Origin: Cognatiluteimonas lumbrici
Lineage (GTDB): Bacteria; Pseudomonadota; Gammaproteobacteria; Xanthomonadales; Xanthomonadaceae
Direction: 5' to 3'
Length of the DNA: 64,000 nucleotides
Assembly (NCBI RefSeq): GCF_006476065.1
Contig: NZ_ML636798.1
Coordinates: 1,562,207 to 1,626,206 of the forward strand
The notes beneath the pieces were generated by a model that saw only the letters and a list, made by a program, of their open reading frames with translations, made no database searches and was not told the DNA's origin. The translations under genes were made by a program, and so were the position numbers. Numbering within the stretch: position 1 is the stretch's first letter; every line of letters begins with the position of its first letter. Below are positions 17,912 through 26,858 of the stretch, piece by piece.

Positions 17912-18928
17912 CTACCAGACCACCTCGGCCATCGAGCAGTTCAGGCCCGAGCCGATGCCCAGCAGCGCGATGCGGCTGCCCTTCTTCAGCCGGCCCATCT
18001 CGCGCAGCTTGCTCAGCACGATCGGCACCGAGGCCGGGCCGATGTTGCCGTGCTCGCCGAAGATGGTCAGGACCTTCTTCGGGTCGATGCCCATGGCCTT
18101 GGTGAAGGCCGCGGTGTGCACCTTGCTGACCTGGTGGACCACGAACTCGTCGAGCTCGCCGGCCGCCCAGCCCAGCTTCTGGCGCGCGACCTCGAAGGTC
18201 TTCTGCGCCAGCTTGATGCCCTCGACCAGCAGCATCCGGGTGTCGGTGATCATGCCGTCCAGGTTGCCGCGGCACAGCTTGTTCCACTCGGTCGCGGCGC
18301 GGGTGACGCCGCCCTTGTAGCGCGGTGCGCCCGGGGCCAGCTCGGCGCGCGCCATCACCATCGCGGCGGCGCCCGAGCCCAGGGTCAGGGTCGCCATCTC
18401 GCGCTTGAAGTCCTCTTCGGTCGAGTCGGCGCGGGTGATGCGCTCGATGGTCTTCTCGTAGGCGAGGTTGGCGGTCTCGCCGTCCACCACCAGCGCGTAG
18501 TCGATCTCGCCGCGCTCGATCATGCGGCTGGCGATGTCCATGCCGTTGAGGAACGCGAGGCAGGCGTTGGCGACGTCGAAGTTCTGGCAGGTGTCGGGCA
18601 GCCCGAGGTTGCCGCTGACGATCGAGGCGGTGGACGGCTCGAGGTAGTCGCGGCTGACCGAGGTGTTGACCAGCAGGCCGACCTTGTCGGGATCGATGCC
18701 GGCGTCGGCGAGCGCCTTGACCCCGGCCAGGGTGGCCGCGTCGGAAGCCTGCACGCCTTCGTCCCAAAGATGGCGCGCCTCGATCCCGGCGATGTCCTTG
18801 AGGACGTCGGCCTTGATTCCGAGGCGGTCGAGGGTGGGCCGGAGGCGGGCGTTGATCTCGTCCGTGCTCAGCCGGCGAGGGGCGTCGATGTGGGCCAGGC
18901 CCGCGATCGCGACATGCTGGAACAACAT
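17912..18928 (-). CDS. oleA: OleA, thiolase-fold enzyme for head-to-head acyl-CoA condensation
   Basis: A 338-residue thiolase-superfamily enzyme that joins two long-chain acyl-CoAs by a non-decarboxylative Claisen condensation, the first step of long-chain olefin synthesis. The catalytic set is intact: Cys123 (VANACLAF), Glu97 (SRDYLEPST), His265 (VVHQVS) and Asn295 (GEHGNIG). The sequence is close to Xanthomonas campestris OleA over its whole length, which is also 338 residues. For that reason I start at the ATG at 18928 (MLFQHV) and not at the in-frame GTG at 18940. It is the first gene of oleAB. Confidence 0.97.
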   Translation of the reverse strand: MLFQHVAIAGLAHIDAPRRLSTDEINARLRPTLDRLGIKADVLKDIAGIEARHLWDEGVQASDAATLAGVKALADAGIDPDKVGLLVNTSVSRDYLEPSTASIVSGNLGLPDTCQNFDVANACLAFLNGMDIASRMIERGEIDYALVVDGETANLAYEKTIERITRADSTEEDFKREMATLTLGSGAAAMVMARAELAPGAPRYKGGVTRAATEWNKLCRGNLDGMITDTRMLLVEGIKLAQKTFEVARQKLGWAAGELDEFVVHQVSKVHTAAFTKAMGIDPKKVLTIFGEHGNIGPASVPIVLSKLREMGRLKKGSRIALLGIGSGLNCSMAEVVW

Positions 18929-19019
18929 GGTCAGTGACACCAGGTAGCGAAAAACAAGCCAGCATACCGCATGGAAGCGGTTACCGGGCCCGCATCGCCC
19001 CGGGCCGGGCGCGCCCGAT

Positions 19020-19331
19020 TCAGCCGCCGCAGCGCCAGACTGCGAAGCGCTGGTTGCCGTCCTCGTAGCCGTCGAGCGGCTGCACGGTGTCGCCGCCGAG
19101 GCCCGGGGCCTCGTTGCGGGCCAGCGTTTCCAGCTCGTCGCGCACCCGCAGCGGGTTGCGGTCGTAGAAGGCGATGCTCTCCTTCACCGAGACCTCGACC
19201 TCGCCGCGCTGCTCGCAGCCGGTCGGCGTCCCGGTGACCACGCGCACCGCCTTGGCGCCGGGCGCCATGTGCACCCAGGTGCAGCCGGAGGCGAACAGGA
19301 GGGTGGAAGCGGCCAGTGTGATCAGTCGCAT
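19020..19331 (-). CDS. Small lipoprotein of the DUF4156 type
   Basis: A 103-residue predicted lipoprotein. The signal peptide ends in the lipobox LFASGC (Cys17). The mature part has Cys39 and Cys101 that could form a disulfide. The body matches small gammaproteobacterial DUF4156 lipoproteins such as E. coli YjeI: VRVVTGTP..CEQRGEV near the start and RNEAPGLGGDTV in the middle. The function is unknown. It lies about 29 bases downstream of the M16 peptidase gene on the same strand and could be read from the same transcript. Confidence 0.8.
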   Translation of the reverse strand: MRLITLAASTLLFASGCTWVHMAPGAKAVRVVTGTPTGCEQRGEVEVSVKESIAFYDRNPLRVRDELETLARNEAPGLGGDTVQPLDGYEDGNQRFAVWRCGG

Positions 19332-19360
19332 GCGGGGTCTCCTGTTCGCCTTGTTCTCGC

Positions 19361-22228
19361 TTACCTGACCGGGTTGCCGTCGGCGTCGATCACCGTGACC
19401 TTGCCGAGGCCCATGTCGCGAATCGGCTGTTCGATCTTCGACAGGTCGCCGACCACCACCCAGGTCATCGCGCCCGGTGCCAGCGTCGCCGCCGCGGCGT
19501 TCACCTGCGCCGGGGTCAGCGCGCGGACCTGCGCGTTGCGCTGCTTCACCCAATCGTCCGGGCGGTCGTAGCGCACGATGTTGGCGATGGTGCCGAGCAC
19601 ACGGCCGGCGGTCTCGTAGGCGCCCGGCTGGCTGCGCAGGTCGTTGGCGACGATCTTCTCGACCTCCTCGGCCGTGGCCGGGGCCTGGCCACTCACGTAG
19701 CTGCCGATCTCGCGCTGGATCTCGGCCAGCGACTCGACCGTCTTGTCGATCTGCACCGGCGCGAACGCCAGCCACGGACGCTGGCCCTCGGCGTCGGCGA
19801 GCAGCGTGCGCGCGCCGTACGACCAGTGCTTGTCCTCGCGCAGGTTCATGTTCAGGCGCGCGGTGAAGCTGCCGCCGATCACTTCGTTGGCCATCTCCAG
19901 CAGCACGGCGCCCTCGTCGCGGGTGGACGGGGCGACCTTGCCGGCGAAGATGTTCGCCTGCACCGCACCCGGCTGGTCGATCAGGAACACGCGCGACTCG
20001 GCCGGACGCTGCACCGCCGGGACCGGGGTCGCCGCCGGCGCTTCGCCGGCGCCGCGCCAGTCGCCGAAGTGGCGGTCGAGCACCGGCACGATCTCGGCCA
20101 GGGTGGTGTCGCCGACCACGACCACGGTGGCGTTCTCCGGACGCAGCCAGCGCTGCTGGTAGGCGACCAGGTCGTCGCGGGTCAGCGCGGCGACGCCGGC
20201 CTCGGTGCCGCTGCCGGTGAACGGGATGCCGTAGGGATGGTCGTCGCCGAACAGCAGCGGCGGCAGCACCCGCAGCGCGGCGCTGTTCGGGCGCGCCTTC
20301 TCCTGCGCGATGCCGGCGATCCACTGCGCCTTGACCCGGTCGATCTCGGCCTGGTCGAAGCGCGGCGCGCGCAGCATGTCGGCAAACAGGCCGACCGACG
20401 CGTCCAGGTTCTCCTTCAGCGCGGACAGGCCGGCGCTGCTGCCGTCGAGCGACGCGTCGGCGTAGAGCTGCGCGCCGAGGTTCTCGGCGGCGGCCGCGAA
20501 CTCCAGCGAGCCCAGCGCGCCGGCGCCCTCGTCGAGCATGCCCATGGCGAAGCCGGCCAGGCCGAGCTTGCCGTCCTCGTCCGAGGCGTAGCCGCCGTCG
20601 AACAGGTAGCGCACCTGCACCACCGGGATCTCGTGGCGCTCGGCCAGGATCAGCTTGCTGCCGTTGGCCAGCGTGGCGTGCTGCAGGTCGGGGAAGTCCA
20701 GCTCCGGGAAGCTGTCCACGGACGGCACGCCCTTGCTGCGGTCCACGGTGCTCGGCGTGGTGCCGTACTTCGCGTCGACCGGCGGCGGGGTAAACGGTGC
20801 CGGCTTGGCGGCCGGGGCCTCCACCAGCGGGGTGCGCTCGCCCGGCTCGACCACGAAGGTGTGGCTCGGCTTGCGCAGCCACTCGCGGGCGACGGCGACC
20901 ACCTGTTCCGGGGTGGCGGCGTCGATGTCGCGCAGCATGTCGCGGTAGCAGCCCGGGTCGTCGGTGTAGGTCTCGCACGCTGCGAGCACGTCGGCCTTGC
21001 CGCCGAAGCCGCCGATGCGCTCGATGCCGCGGATGAAGCCGGCGCGGAACATGGTCTTGGCCTGCGCCAGCTCCTCGGCGGTGGGGCCTTCGGCCAGCAG
21101 GCGCTGCAGTTCCTCGTCGATGATCGCTTCGACCTTCTGCTCGTCCACGCCCTGCTTGACCATGGCGTTGACGAAGAAGCTGCCGCCGAGCTGCGAGGAC
21201 CAGTTGGCGGTGCCGACGCTGTCCACCAGCTGGTCCTGGTGCACCAGGCGCTTGTCCAGGCGCGAGGTGGCGCTGCCGCCGAGCACCTGCGAGAACAGGT
21301 CGAGCATGGTGGATTCGGTGCTGCCGTACTCGGGCACGTTCCAGATGCGGCGGACCATCACCTGCGGGACCTTGTCCTCGAGCACGGTGCGGCCGGATTC
21401 GGCCAGCGGCGCGATCGCCACGTCCGGCTGCTCCATCGTCGGGCCGGCGGGAATGTGGCCGAAGTACTTCGCGACCTTCTGCTTCGCGGTCTCCAGGTCG
21501 ATGTCGCCGGCCAGCACCAGCACCGCGTTGTTCGGGCCGTACCAGGTGCGGAACCACTGCTTCACGTCCTCGAGCGAGGCCGCGTTGAGGTCGTTCATCG
21601 AACCGATGGTGGTGTGGTGGTACGGGTGGCCCTTCGGGTACATGGTCTGCGCGACCACCTGGCGGAGCTGGCCGTAAGGCTGGTTCTCGCCCTGGCGCTT
21701 CTCGTTCTGGACCACGCCGCGCTGCTCGTCGAGCACCTTCTGGTCGATCGCGCCGAGCAGGTGGCCCATGCGGTCGGACTCCATCCACAGCGCCATGTCC
21801 AGCGCGGTGGTCGGCACGTTCTGGAAGTAGTTGGTGCGGTCGGTGTTGGTGGTGCCGTTCATGTCGGTCGCGCCGGCCTGCTCGAACGGCTCGAAGTACT
21901 CGCCCGGGTAGTTCTCGGAACCGTTGAACATCAGGTGCTCGAACAGGTGCGCGAAGCCGCTGCGCCCGGCCGGCTCGTTCTTGCTGCCCACGCCGTACCA
22001 GATGTTGACCGCCACGATCGGGGCCTTGTGGTCCTCGTGCACGATCACGGTCAGGCCGTTGGGCAGGGTGAACTGCTGGTACGGGATGCTGACGACCGGG
22101 GCCGGGCTGTCGGCGTGCGCCGCCGGCAGGTAGAAGGCGGCCCCGAGCGAGGTGGCCAGGGCGAGCGCCAGCGCTCCGGTGCGCAGCAGGCGGGCGGGAC
22201 GGGCGGAACGGGTGGTCGCGAAGGACAT
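19361..22228 (-). CDS. Secreted/periplasmic M16 family zinc metallopeptidase
   Basis: A 955-residue pitrilysin-family protein with a signal peptide that ends at about His-Ala-Asp (residue 40). The inverted zinc motif is HLFEH (94-98), followed by the usual FNGSENYPGEYFEPFEQAGATD block and an acidic third-ligand helix (QKVLDEQRGVVQNEKR). The C-terminal lobe is a second M16 domain with a Gly-rich SRDEGAVLLEMANEVIGGSF region. It is related to the M16 protein at 8128-10857 but not a recent copy. The upstream leader carries a palindromic repeat (22247-22292). It is divergent from the SDR gene. The substrate is unknown. Confidence 0.94.
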   Translation of the reverse strand: MSFATTRSARPARLLRTGALALALATSLGAAFYLPAAHADSPAPVVSIPYQQFTLPNGLTVIVHEDHKAPIVAVNIWYGVGSKNEPAGRSGFAHLFEHLMFNGSENYPGEYFEPFEQAGATDMNGTTNTDRTNYFQNVPTTALDMALWMESDRMGHLLGAIDQKVLDEQRGVVQNEKRQGENQPYGQLRQVVAQTMYPKGHPYHHTTIGSMNDLNAASLEDVKQWFRTWYGPNNAVLVLAGDIDLETAKQKVAKYFGHIPAGPTMEQPDVAIAPLAESGRTVLEDKVPQVMVRRIWNVPEYGSTESTMLDLFSQVLGGSATSRLDKRLVHQDQLVDSVGTANWSSQLGGSFFVNAMVKQGVDEQKVEAIIDEELQRLLAEGPTAEELAQAKTMFRAGFIRGIERIGGFGGKADVLAACETYTDDPGCYRDMLRDIDAATPEQVVAVAREWLRKPSHTFVVEPGERTPLVEAPAAKPAPFTPPPVDAKYGTTPSTVDRSKGVPSVDSFPELDFPDLQHATLANGSKLILAERHEIPVVQVRYLFDGGYASDEDGKLGLAGFAMGMLDEGAGALGSLEFAAAAENLGAQLYADASLDGSSAGLSALKENLDASVGLFADMLRAPRFDQAEIDRVKAQWIAGIAQEKARPNSAALRVLPPLLFGDDHPYGIPFTGSGTEAGVAALTRDDLVAYQQRWLRPENATVVVVGDTTLAEIVPVLDRHFGDWRGAGEAPAATPVPAVQRPAESRVFLIDQPGAVQANIFAGKVAPSTRDEGAVLLEMANEVIGGSFTARLNMNLREDKHWSYGARTLLADAEGQRPWLAFAPVQIDKTVESLAEIQREIGSYVSGQAPATAEEVEKIVANDLRSQPGAYETAGRVLGTIANIVRYDRPDDWVKQRNAQVRALTPAQVNAAAATLAPGAMTWVVVGDLSKIEQPIRDMGLGKVTVIDADGNPVR

Positions 22229-22246
22229 GCGGCACTCCTGTGCAAG

Positions 22247-22292
22247 GTAGGAGTCCGCCCATGGCGGGCGGACGGCATCGCTCCCATCCTAC
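22247..22292. repeat. Palindromic repeat in the leader of the M16 peptidase gene
   Basis: The segment begins GTAGGAGTCCGCC, has a GTCCGCC...GGCGGAC hairpin, and ends CTCCCATCCTAC, so the outer GTAGGA and TCCTAC are inverted. It lies between the divergent M16 and SDR genes, in the 5' leader of the M16 mRNA. Elsewhere such repeats are between convergent genes. Confidence 0.65.
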
Positions 22293-22341
22293 CCTCGCGT
22301 CCTTGCCGCGGCGTAGCCCAAACGTCCTGCATACTCGGGCC

Positions 22342-23049
22342 ATGGACGGGTTCCGGAACTGCCTGGTCACCGGCGCGAACCGCGGGCTGGGGCTCGAGTT
22401 CGCGCGCCAGTTGCTCGACGGCGGCGCCAGCGTGGTCGCCACCGCGCGCGAGCCGGGACGCGCGACAGCGCTCAACGCGCTGGCCGCGGACCACCCCGGG
22501 CGCCTGCGCGTGCTCCCGCTCGATGTGGCCAGGCCCGCGGCCATCGCCGCGCTGGCGCGGGAACTGCCGCTGGCCGGCGACGCGACGCCCTTCGACCTGC
22601 TGGTCAACTGCGCCGGGGTGCTGCATTCGGGCGAGCGCTTCGGGAAGCTCGATCCGGCGGTGCTGGAGGACAGCTTCCGGGTCAACGCGATGGGCCCGCT
22701 GCTGCTCACCGAGGCACTCGCGCCGATGCTGGCGGACGGCGCCAGGGTGGCCAACCTGAGTTCCATCCTCGGCTCGATCGCATCGCTCGGGCGCTTCGGT
22801 ACGCCGAGCTACGACATCAGCAAGGCCGCGCAAAACATGGCCACCGCGCTGCTGGCCAAGGCGCTCGCGGAGCGCGACATCGTGGTGCTGGCGCTCCATC
22901 CGGGCTGGGCGCAGACCGACATGGGCGGCGGCAACGCCACCGTGCCGGTGGCCGACTCGGTCTCCGGGATGCTGCGCGTGGTGGCTGCCGCGGGCCCCGG
23001 CGACAGCGGCGGCTTCCGCGACTGGCAGGGCCAAACGCTGCCCTGGTAG
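22342..23049 (+). CDS. Short-chain dehydrogenase/reductase (SDR)
   Basis: A 235-residue classical SDR. The cofactor motif TGANRGLG is at residues 10-17, the NAG-type motif reads NCAG, and the catalytic Ser and YDISK (Tyr/Lys) are present. The block HPGWAQTDMGG downstream of the active site is typical of carbonyl-reductase/CsgA-like SDRs. I start at the ATG at 22342 because the cofactor motif then sits ten residues from the N-terminus; the frame extends upstream only into the repeat-bearing intergenic region. The substrate cannot be told. Its TAG stop is followed by 157 bases before the Ax21-like gene. Confidence 0.9.
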   Translation: MDGFRNCLVTGANRGLGLEFARQLLDGGASVVATAREPGRATALNALAADHPGRLRVLPLDVARPAAIAALARELPLAGDATPFDLLVNCAGVLHSGERFGKLDPAVLEDSFRVNAMGPLLLTEALAPMLADGARVANLSSILGSIASLGRFGTPSYDISKAAQNMATALLAKALAERDIVVLALHPGWAQTDMGGGNATVPVADSVSGMLRVVAAAGPGDSGGFRDWQGQTLPW

Positions 23050-23206
23050 GCCGCCCCGACTGAGCCGCGGGCGAAAAGTTCCTGTTCACGAAAATGTCCG
23101 CTTCAGCGGAGGTTGCAGTGCGGTGCGCAGAATCCGGGCCACCGGATGCCGCTCCCTCCCCCAGAGACGTCGGCGATCCGGCCCATAAAAAGACCGGAGC
23201 TCCACT

Positions 23207-23761
23207 ATGAAGCGTTCGCTGCTTGCCATTGCCCTGTTGTCATCGCTGTCGTTCGCGGCCGTGGCCGCCGATGGCGTCTCCTACACCTACGTCCAGGGTG
23301 GCTACGTCGCCACCAACACCGATTCCGGCGACGCCCAGGGCTGGGGCGTGTCCGGTTCGGCCGCGTTCCACCCGAACTTCCACGTGTTCGGCGACTTCGC
23401 CAACCAGGAGATCGACGACACCGACGTCGACTTCGACCAGTGGCGGGTGGGCGTCGGCTACAACCACCAGATCTCGCAGAACGCCGACCTGCTGACCCGC
23501 GTGGCCTACGAGAAGTTCGACGCCGGCAGCGGCATCGATTCCGACGGCTACAGCGTCGAGGCCGGCGTGCGCGGCGCGATGCTGCCGGCGCTCGAGGGCT
23601 ATGCCCTGGCCGGCTACGAGGACGGCGACGAGTTCGACGGCGACTTCTACGGCCGCTTCGGCGCGCAGTGGAAGTTCAACCGGAACTGGGGCCTCAACGC
23701 CGACGTCAAGGTGGCGGACGGCGACACCCAGTGGTTCGTGGGTCCGCGCCTGACCTGGTAA
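23207..23761 (+). CDS. Ax21-like outer-membrane beta-barrel protein
   Basis: A 184-residue exported protein. A signal peptide (MKRSLLAIALLSSLSFAAVA, then Ala-Asp) precedes a series of amphipathic beta strands alternating with Asp/Gly-rich turns, and the protein ends in a terminal Trp (LTW), the usual C-terminal aromatic of outer-membrane barrels. The N-terminal ADGVSYTYVQGGY is characteristic of the Ax21 (Omp21) family abundant in Xanthomonas and Stenotrophomonas. Ax21 was once proposed as a secreted quorum signal; that claim was withdrawn, and the protein is better regarded as an abundant small outer-membrane or vesicle protein. GGAG precedes the ATG, and a strong terminator follows at 23811. 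Confidence 0.88.
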   Translation: MKRSLLAIALLSSLSFAAVAADGVSYTYVQGGYVATNTDSGDAQGWGVSGSAAFHPNFHVFGDFANQEIDDTDVDFDQWRVGVGYNHQISQNADLLTRVAYEKFDAGSGIDSDGYSVEAGVRGAMLPALEGYALAGYEDGDEFDGDFYGRFGAQWKFNRNWGLNADVKVADGDTQWFVGPRLTW

Positions 23762-23810
23762 CCCAGCGCAAGGATCGCGACGGTTCCCTCCCCTGACAGT
23801 CGCGATCGGA

Positions 23811-23838
23811 GCCCGGCCGGCAACGGCCGGGCTTTTTT
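23811..23838 (+). terminator. Rho-independent terminator of the Ax21-like gene
   Basis: A perfect 8-bp stem (GCCCGGCC at 23811-23818 pairing with GGCCGGGC at 23825-23832) closes a 6-base loop and is followed by six T. It lies 49 bases after the stop codon and separates this gene from the secreted unknown downstream. It is the clearest intrinsic terminator in the window. Confidence 0.93.
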
Positions 23839-23896
23839 GTTGTCAGTTCCGCGGCCGCTTTCGCGTGGGTGGATTGGACCTACCCGGAGAGCAGCC

Positions 23897-25219
23897 ATGC
23901 GTTCGATCCTTTTCGTGCTTGCCCTGGCCGCCGTGGCGGCATGTCCGCTGCAGGCGCAAGGCAGGCTCGCCCTCCCGGTGCCGCTCGCAGGCGACAAGGA
24001 CACGATCACCACCAGCATCGACGACGCGTTGCCGGTGGCCACCCACCTGGAGGGCATCGACGGCCTGACCCCGCTGCCGCTGCCGGCCAGCTTCGAGTTC
24101 GGGCCGGGCTATTACCGCGGGGACGTCCGCTCCTACTGCCTGCATGCCGGCACCTACGGGCCCACCAGCGGCGACGGCTACCTCGTCGCACCGCTGAAGG
24201 GCAGCCATGCGGACATCATCAGCGGCATCCTCGCCCGCTCGGCGCAGCATCCGGAGATCGAACGGAGCGTGGTCCAGCGCCTGGTCTGGGCCGTCGAGAG
24301 CGGCACCAGCTGGAACGACTACGACGCAGCATTCAGGCAGCGTGTCCGGCCGCTGTTGACGGAACAGGACATCCGCCGGCTCGGTACCGACCCGGTCCGC
24401 CGGGAGGTGGCCGGCAAGCTCAGGGCCGGCCTCGGCAGGCTCATTCCCGGCCGCGCGAAGGAAGTCCTGGCCGAAGCCAGCGAATGGCAGCGCCGGCTGA
24501 CCAGCCCCGACCTGCCGTTCGAGGAACTGGAGCGCGCCGGGGTGCTCAACGGCGACGTGCCGTGGGGCAAGGGCAGCCGCAAGGACGTCGGCCCGGGCAA
24601 CTGGGCCTACGTCGGCAACGGCTTCTACCTGCGGACGTTTCCCAAGGGCTACACCCGCACGACCCTGGAGATCTTCCGCACCGGCACCGCCGACATCACC
24701 CGCGATGCGCTGGGCCGCATCACCCGTTTCGATTCCGACGGCTACATCATCGACACGCGCTACGCCGCCGGCGATACCCCATCGACGGTCGATGGCCGCC
24801 CGGCCTGGCGTTTCACCGAGGTCACCTTCCGCCACCCGGACGGACGCACCAGGACATTCCGCGACCGCGGCCACGTGTTCGCGTCGCTCCCGGGGGGCGG
24901 CCCGCTGGTGCCGCAGATGGCGATGCTGCAGGTGTTCCTCGGCGGCCCGCCCAAGGGAGACCTGGGCGACCTGGAGCACTACAGGGAGGGCCTGGAGTCG
25001 GCGACCGACCCGGGCGACTTCAAGGGTCGCGGGGAGTGGCTCCTGGAACACTTCAACCGGGTCAAGGCGGCCTGGCAGGCCGCTGCCGACGCGCTGCGCG
25101 GGAACACGGGCGAACCTCCGCCGGACGCAGCCAAGCGCCCATTCGACCCCAGCCGCCATGTCGCCGCGCCGGCCAATACCGCAAGGCAACGGCTGGGCCT
25201 GAGTCCGGTCCCCTACTGA
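23897..25219 (+). CDS. Secreted protein of unknown function
   Basis: A 440-residue protein I do not recognise. The start is the ATG at 23897 with GGAGAG upstream. A signal peptide runs to about Gln-Ala-Gln (residue 21). The mature N-terminal part (PASFEFGPGYYRGDVRSYCLHAGTYGPTSGDGYLVAPLKG, about 62-101 in the protein) is followed by a helical segment (105-200). A beta-rich region with regularly spaced Thr/Gly/Asp (240-345) and a Pro-rich tail complete it. The opening pattern, a short Cys-containing domain followed by helices, suggests a substrate of secretion or a cell-surface protein, but this is only a guess. A terminator separates it from the gene upstream, so it has its own promoter. It converges with gpsA. 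Confidence 0.7.
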   Translation: MRSILFVLALAAVAACPLQAQGRLALPVPLAGDKDTITTSIDDALPVATHLEGIDGLTPLPLPASFEFGPGYYRGDVRSYCLHAGTYGPTSGDGYLVAPLKGSHADIISGILARSAQHPEIERSVVQRLVWAVESGTSWNDYDAAFRQRVRPLLTEQDIRRLGTDPVRREVAGKLRAGLGRLIPGRAKEVLAEASEWQRRLTSPDLPFEELERAGVLNGDVPWGKGSRKDVGPGNWAYVGNGFYLRTFPKGYTRTTLEIFRTGTADITRDALGRITRFDSDGYIIDTRYAAGDTPSTVDGRPAWRFTEVTFRHPDGRTRTFRDRGHVFASLPGGGPLVPQMAMLQVFLGGPPKGDLGDLEHYREGLESATDPGDFKGRGEWLLEHFNRVKAAWQAAADALRGNTGEPPPDAAKRPFDPSRHVAAPANTARQRLGLSPVPY

Positions 25220-25232
25220 GGGCGCGGGGCGG

Positions 25233-26237
25233 CTACGACCACTCGGGCTTCTGTTCGCGCGCCAGCAGGCGCTGCAGCGCGTCGCGCGGGGTGATGTCGC
25301 CGTGCAGTACGTCACGCACCGCCTCGGCGATCGGGAGCTCCAGGCCGTGGCGCTCGGCCAGGCGCATGACCTCGTCGGCGGTCTGCACCGACTCGACCAC
25401 CTGGCCGATCTCGCGCACCGCGTCCTGCAGCGACTGCCCGCGGCCCAGGGCCAGGCCCAGCCGGCGGTTGCGCGACAGGTCGCCGGTGCAGGTCAGCACC
25501 AGGTCGCCGAGGCCCGCCAGGCCCATCAGGGTTTCGGCGCGCCCGCCGATTGCCGCGTTGAGGCGCAGCATCTCGTTGAGGCCGCGGGTGATGAGGCCGG
25601 TACGCGCGTTGAGCCCGAGCTGCATGCCGTCGGCGGCGCCGGTGGCCACCGCGAGCACGTTCTTCATCGCGCCGCCGAGTTCGGCGCCGCGCATGTCGTC
25701 GCCGGTGTAGGCGCGGAATTCGGGGCCGTGCAGCACGTCGGCGACCTGCTGCACGAAGTCCGCGTCCTCGCCCTGCACCGTCACCGCGGTCGGCAGGCCC
25801 TGCGCGACTTCCTTCGCGAACGACGGGCCGGTGACCACGGCGAGCGGCACCCCGGGGCCCAGCGTTTCCGCCGCGACCTCGTGCAGGAAGCGGCCGGACC
25901 CGGGTTCGAAGCCCTTGGTCGCCCAGGCCACGCCTGCCCCGGCCGGGCGCAACGGCGCCAGCGCGTGCAGGGTGTCGGTGAACGCGTGCGAAGGCACCAC
26001 CACCAGCACGAGGTCGGCGTCGCCGAGGGCGGCGCCGAGGTCGGTGGTGGCCCGCAGCGGGTCCGGCAACGGGATGCCCGGCAGGTAGCGCGGGTTCTCG
26101 TGCCGGCGGTCGACGGCCTCGATGGTCGCCGCATCGCGGCCCCAGAGCACGGTGTCGTGCCCGTGGCGCGCGATCAGTGCCGCCAGCGCGGTGCCCCAGG
26201 AGCCGGCCCCGAGGACGGCGACGCGTCGAAGCGCCAT
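25233..26237 (-). CDS. gpsA: NAD(P)H-dependent glycerol-3-phosphate dehydrogenase
   Basis: A 334-residue enzyme that makes sn-glycerol 3-phosphate from dihydroxyacetone phosphate for phospholipid synthesis. The Rossmann motif [12 protein letters not shown] is at the N-terminus, [11 protein letters not shown] and [16 protein letters not shown] (catalytic Lys) follow, and the C-terminal substrate-binding block [13 protein letters not shown] and [15 protein letters not shown] is intact. The start ATG at 26237 lies 5 bases after the secB stop. The order rhodanese-secB-gpsA matches the conserved gammaproteobacterial unit. Confidence 0.98.
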   Translation of the reverse strand: MALRRVAVLGAGSWGTALAALIARHGHDTVLWGRDAATIEAVDRRHENPRYLPGIPLPDPLRATTDLGAALGDADLVLVVVPSHAFTDTLHALAPLRPAGAGVAWATKGFEPGSGRFLHEVAAETLGPGVPLAVVTGPSFAKEVAQGLPTAVTVQGEDADFVQQVADVLHGPEFRAYTGDDMRGAELGGAMKNVLAVATGAADGMQLGLNARTGLITRGLNEMLRLNAAIGGRAETLMGLAGLGDLVLTCTGDLSRNRRLGLALGRGQSLQDAVREIGQVVESVQTADEVMRLAERHGLELPIAEAVRDVLHGDITPRDALQRLLAREQKPEWS

Positions 26238-26242
26238 CGCGA

Positions 26243-26794
26243 TCAGGCGTTGCCCGCGGTTTCCGCGTCGGCCAGGTCGTTGCCGCCCTGCTGCTGGCCC
26301 GCCTGCTGCTGCGCACGCTGGCGCAGGCCTTCCGCGTACAGCGCCTCGAAGTTCAGCGGCTGCAGCAGGAACGGCGGGAAGCCGCCGGACTGGATCAGGT
26401 CGCCGATCACCTGGCGCGCGTACGGGTACAGCACGGTCGGGCAGTGGGTGCCGAGCATCACGTCGAGCTGCTGGTCGCTGAAGCCCGCGAGCTGGAACAC
26501 GCCGGCCTGCTGCACTTCAGCCAGGTAGGCAGTCTTCTCGCCGATGGTGCAGGTCAGGGTCACGCCCAGCGCGACCTCGAACGCGGTGTCGCCGAGGCGC
26601 TGCACCTTCTGGTTGAGGTTCATCTGCAGCTGGGGCTGGCCCTGCTCGTTGAACACCTGCGGCGCGCCCGGCGCCTCGAAGGACACGTCCTTCAGGTAGA
26701 TCTTCTCGACCGTGAACACCGGACCATTGGCGGCGGCGTTGTCGGTCCCCGCAGCCGGGGTGGCGGCGCCGTTGTTGGCGTCTTGCTCGGACAT
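26243..26794 (-). CDS. secB: Protein-export chaperone SecB
   Basis: A 183-residue SecB, the tetrameric cytosolic chaperone that holds preproteins unfolded and passes them to SecA. The conserved blocks are [22 protein letters not shown], the acidic beta-strand region and the C-terminal [15 protein letters not shown]. Compared with E. coli it has an Ala/Asn-rich N-terminal extension and a Gln-rich C-terminal tail. Two tandem ATG codons exist; I choose the second (26794, MSEQ) because GGAG lies seven bases before it and it matches the family start. gpsA follows after 5 bases. Confidence 0.97.
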   Translation of the reverse strand: MSEQDANNGAATPAAGTDNAAANGPVFTVEKIYLKDVSFEAPGAPQVFNEQGQPQLQMNLNQKVQRLGDTAFEVALGVTLTCTIGEKTAYLAEVQQAGVFQLAGFSDQQLDVMLGTHCPTVLYPYARQVIGDLIQSGGFPPFLLQPLNFEALYAEGLRQRAQQQAGQQQGGNDLADAETAGNA

Positions 26795-26858
26795 CATCTA
26801 GCTCCAGCGCGTCAGCGCATCTCGCGGAAAAGGGGGAATTATCGCATGCGGACGGGCT

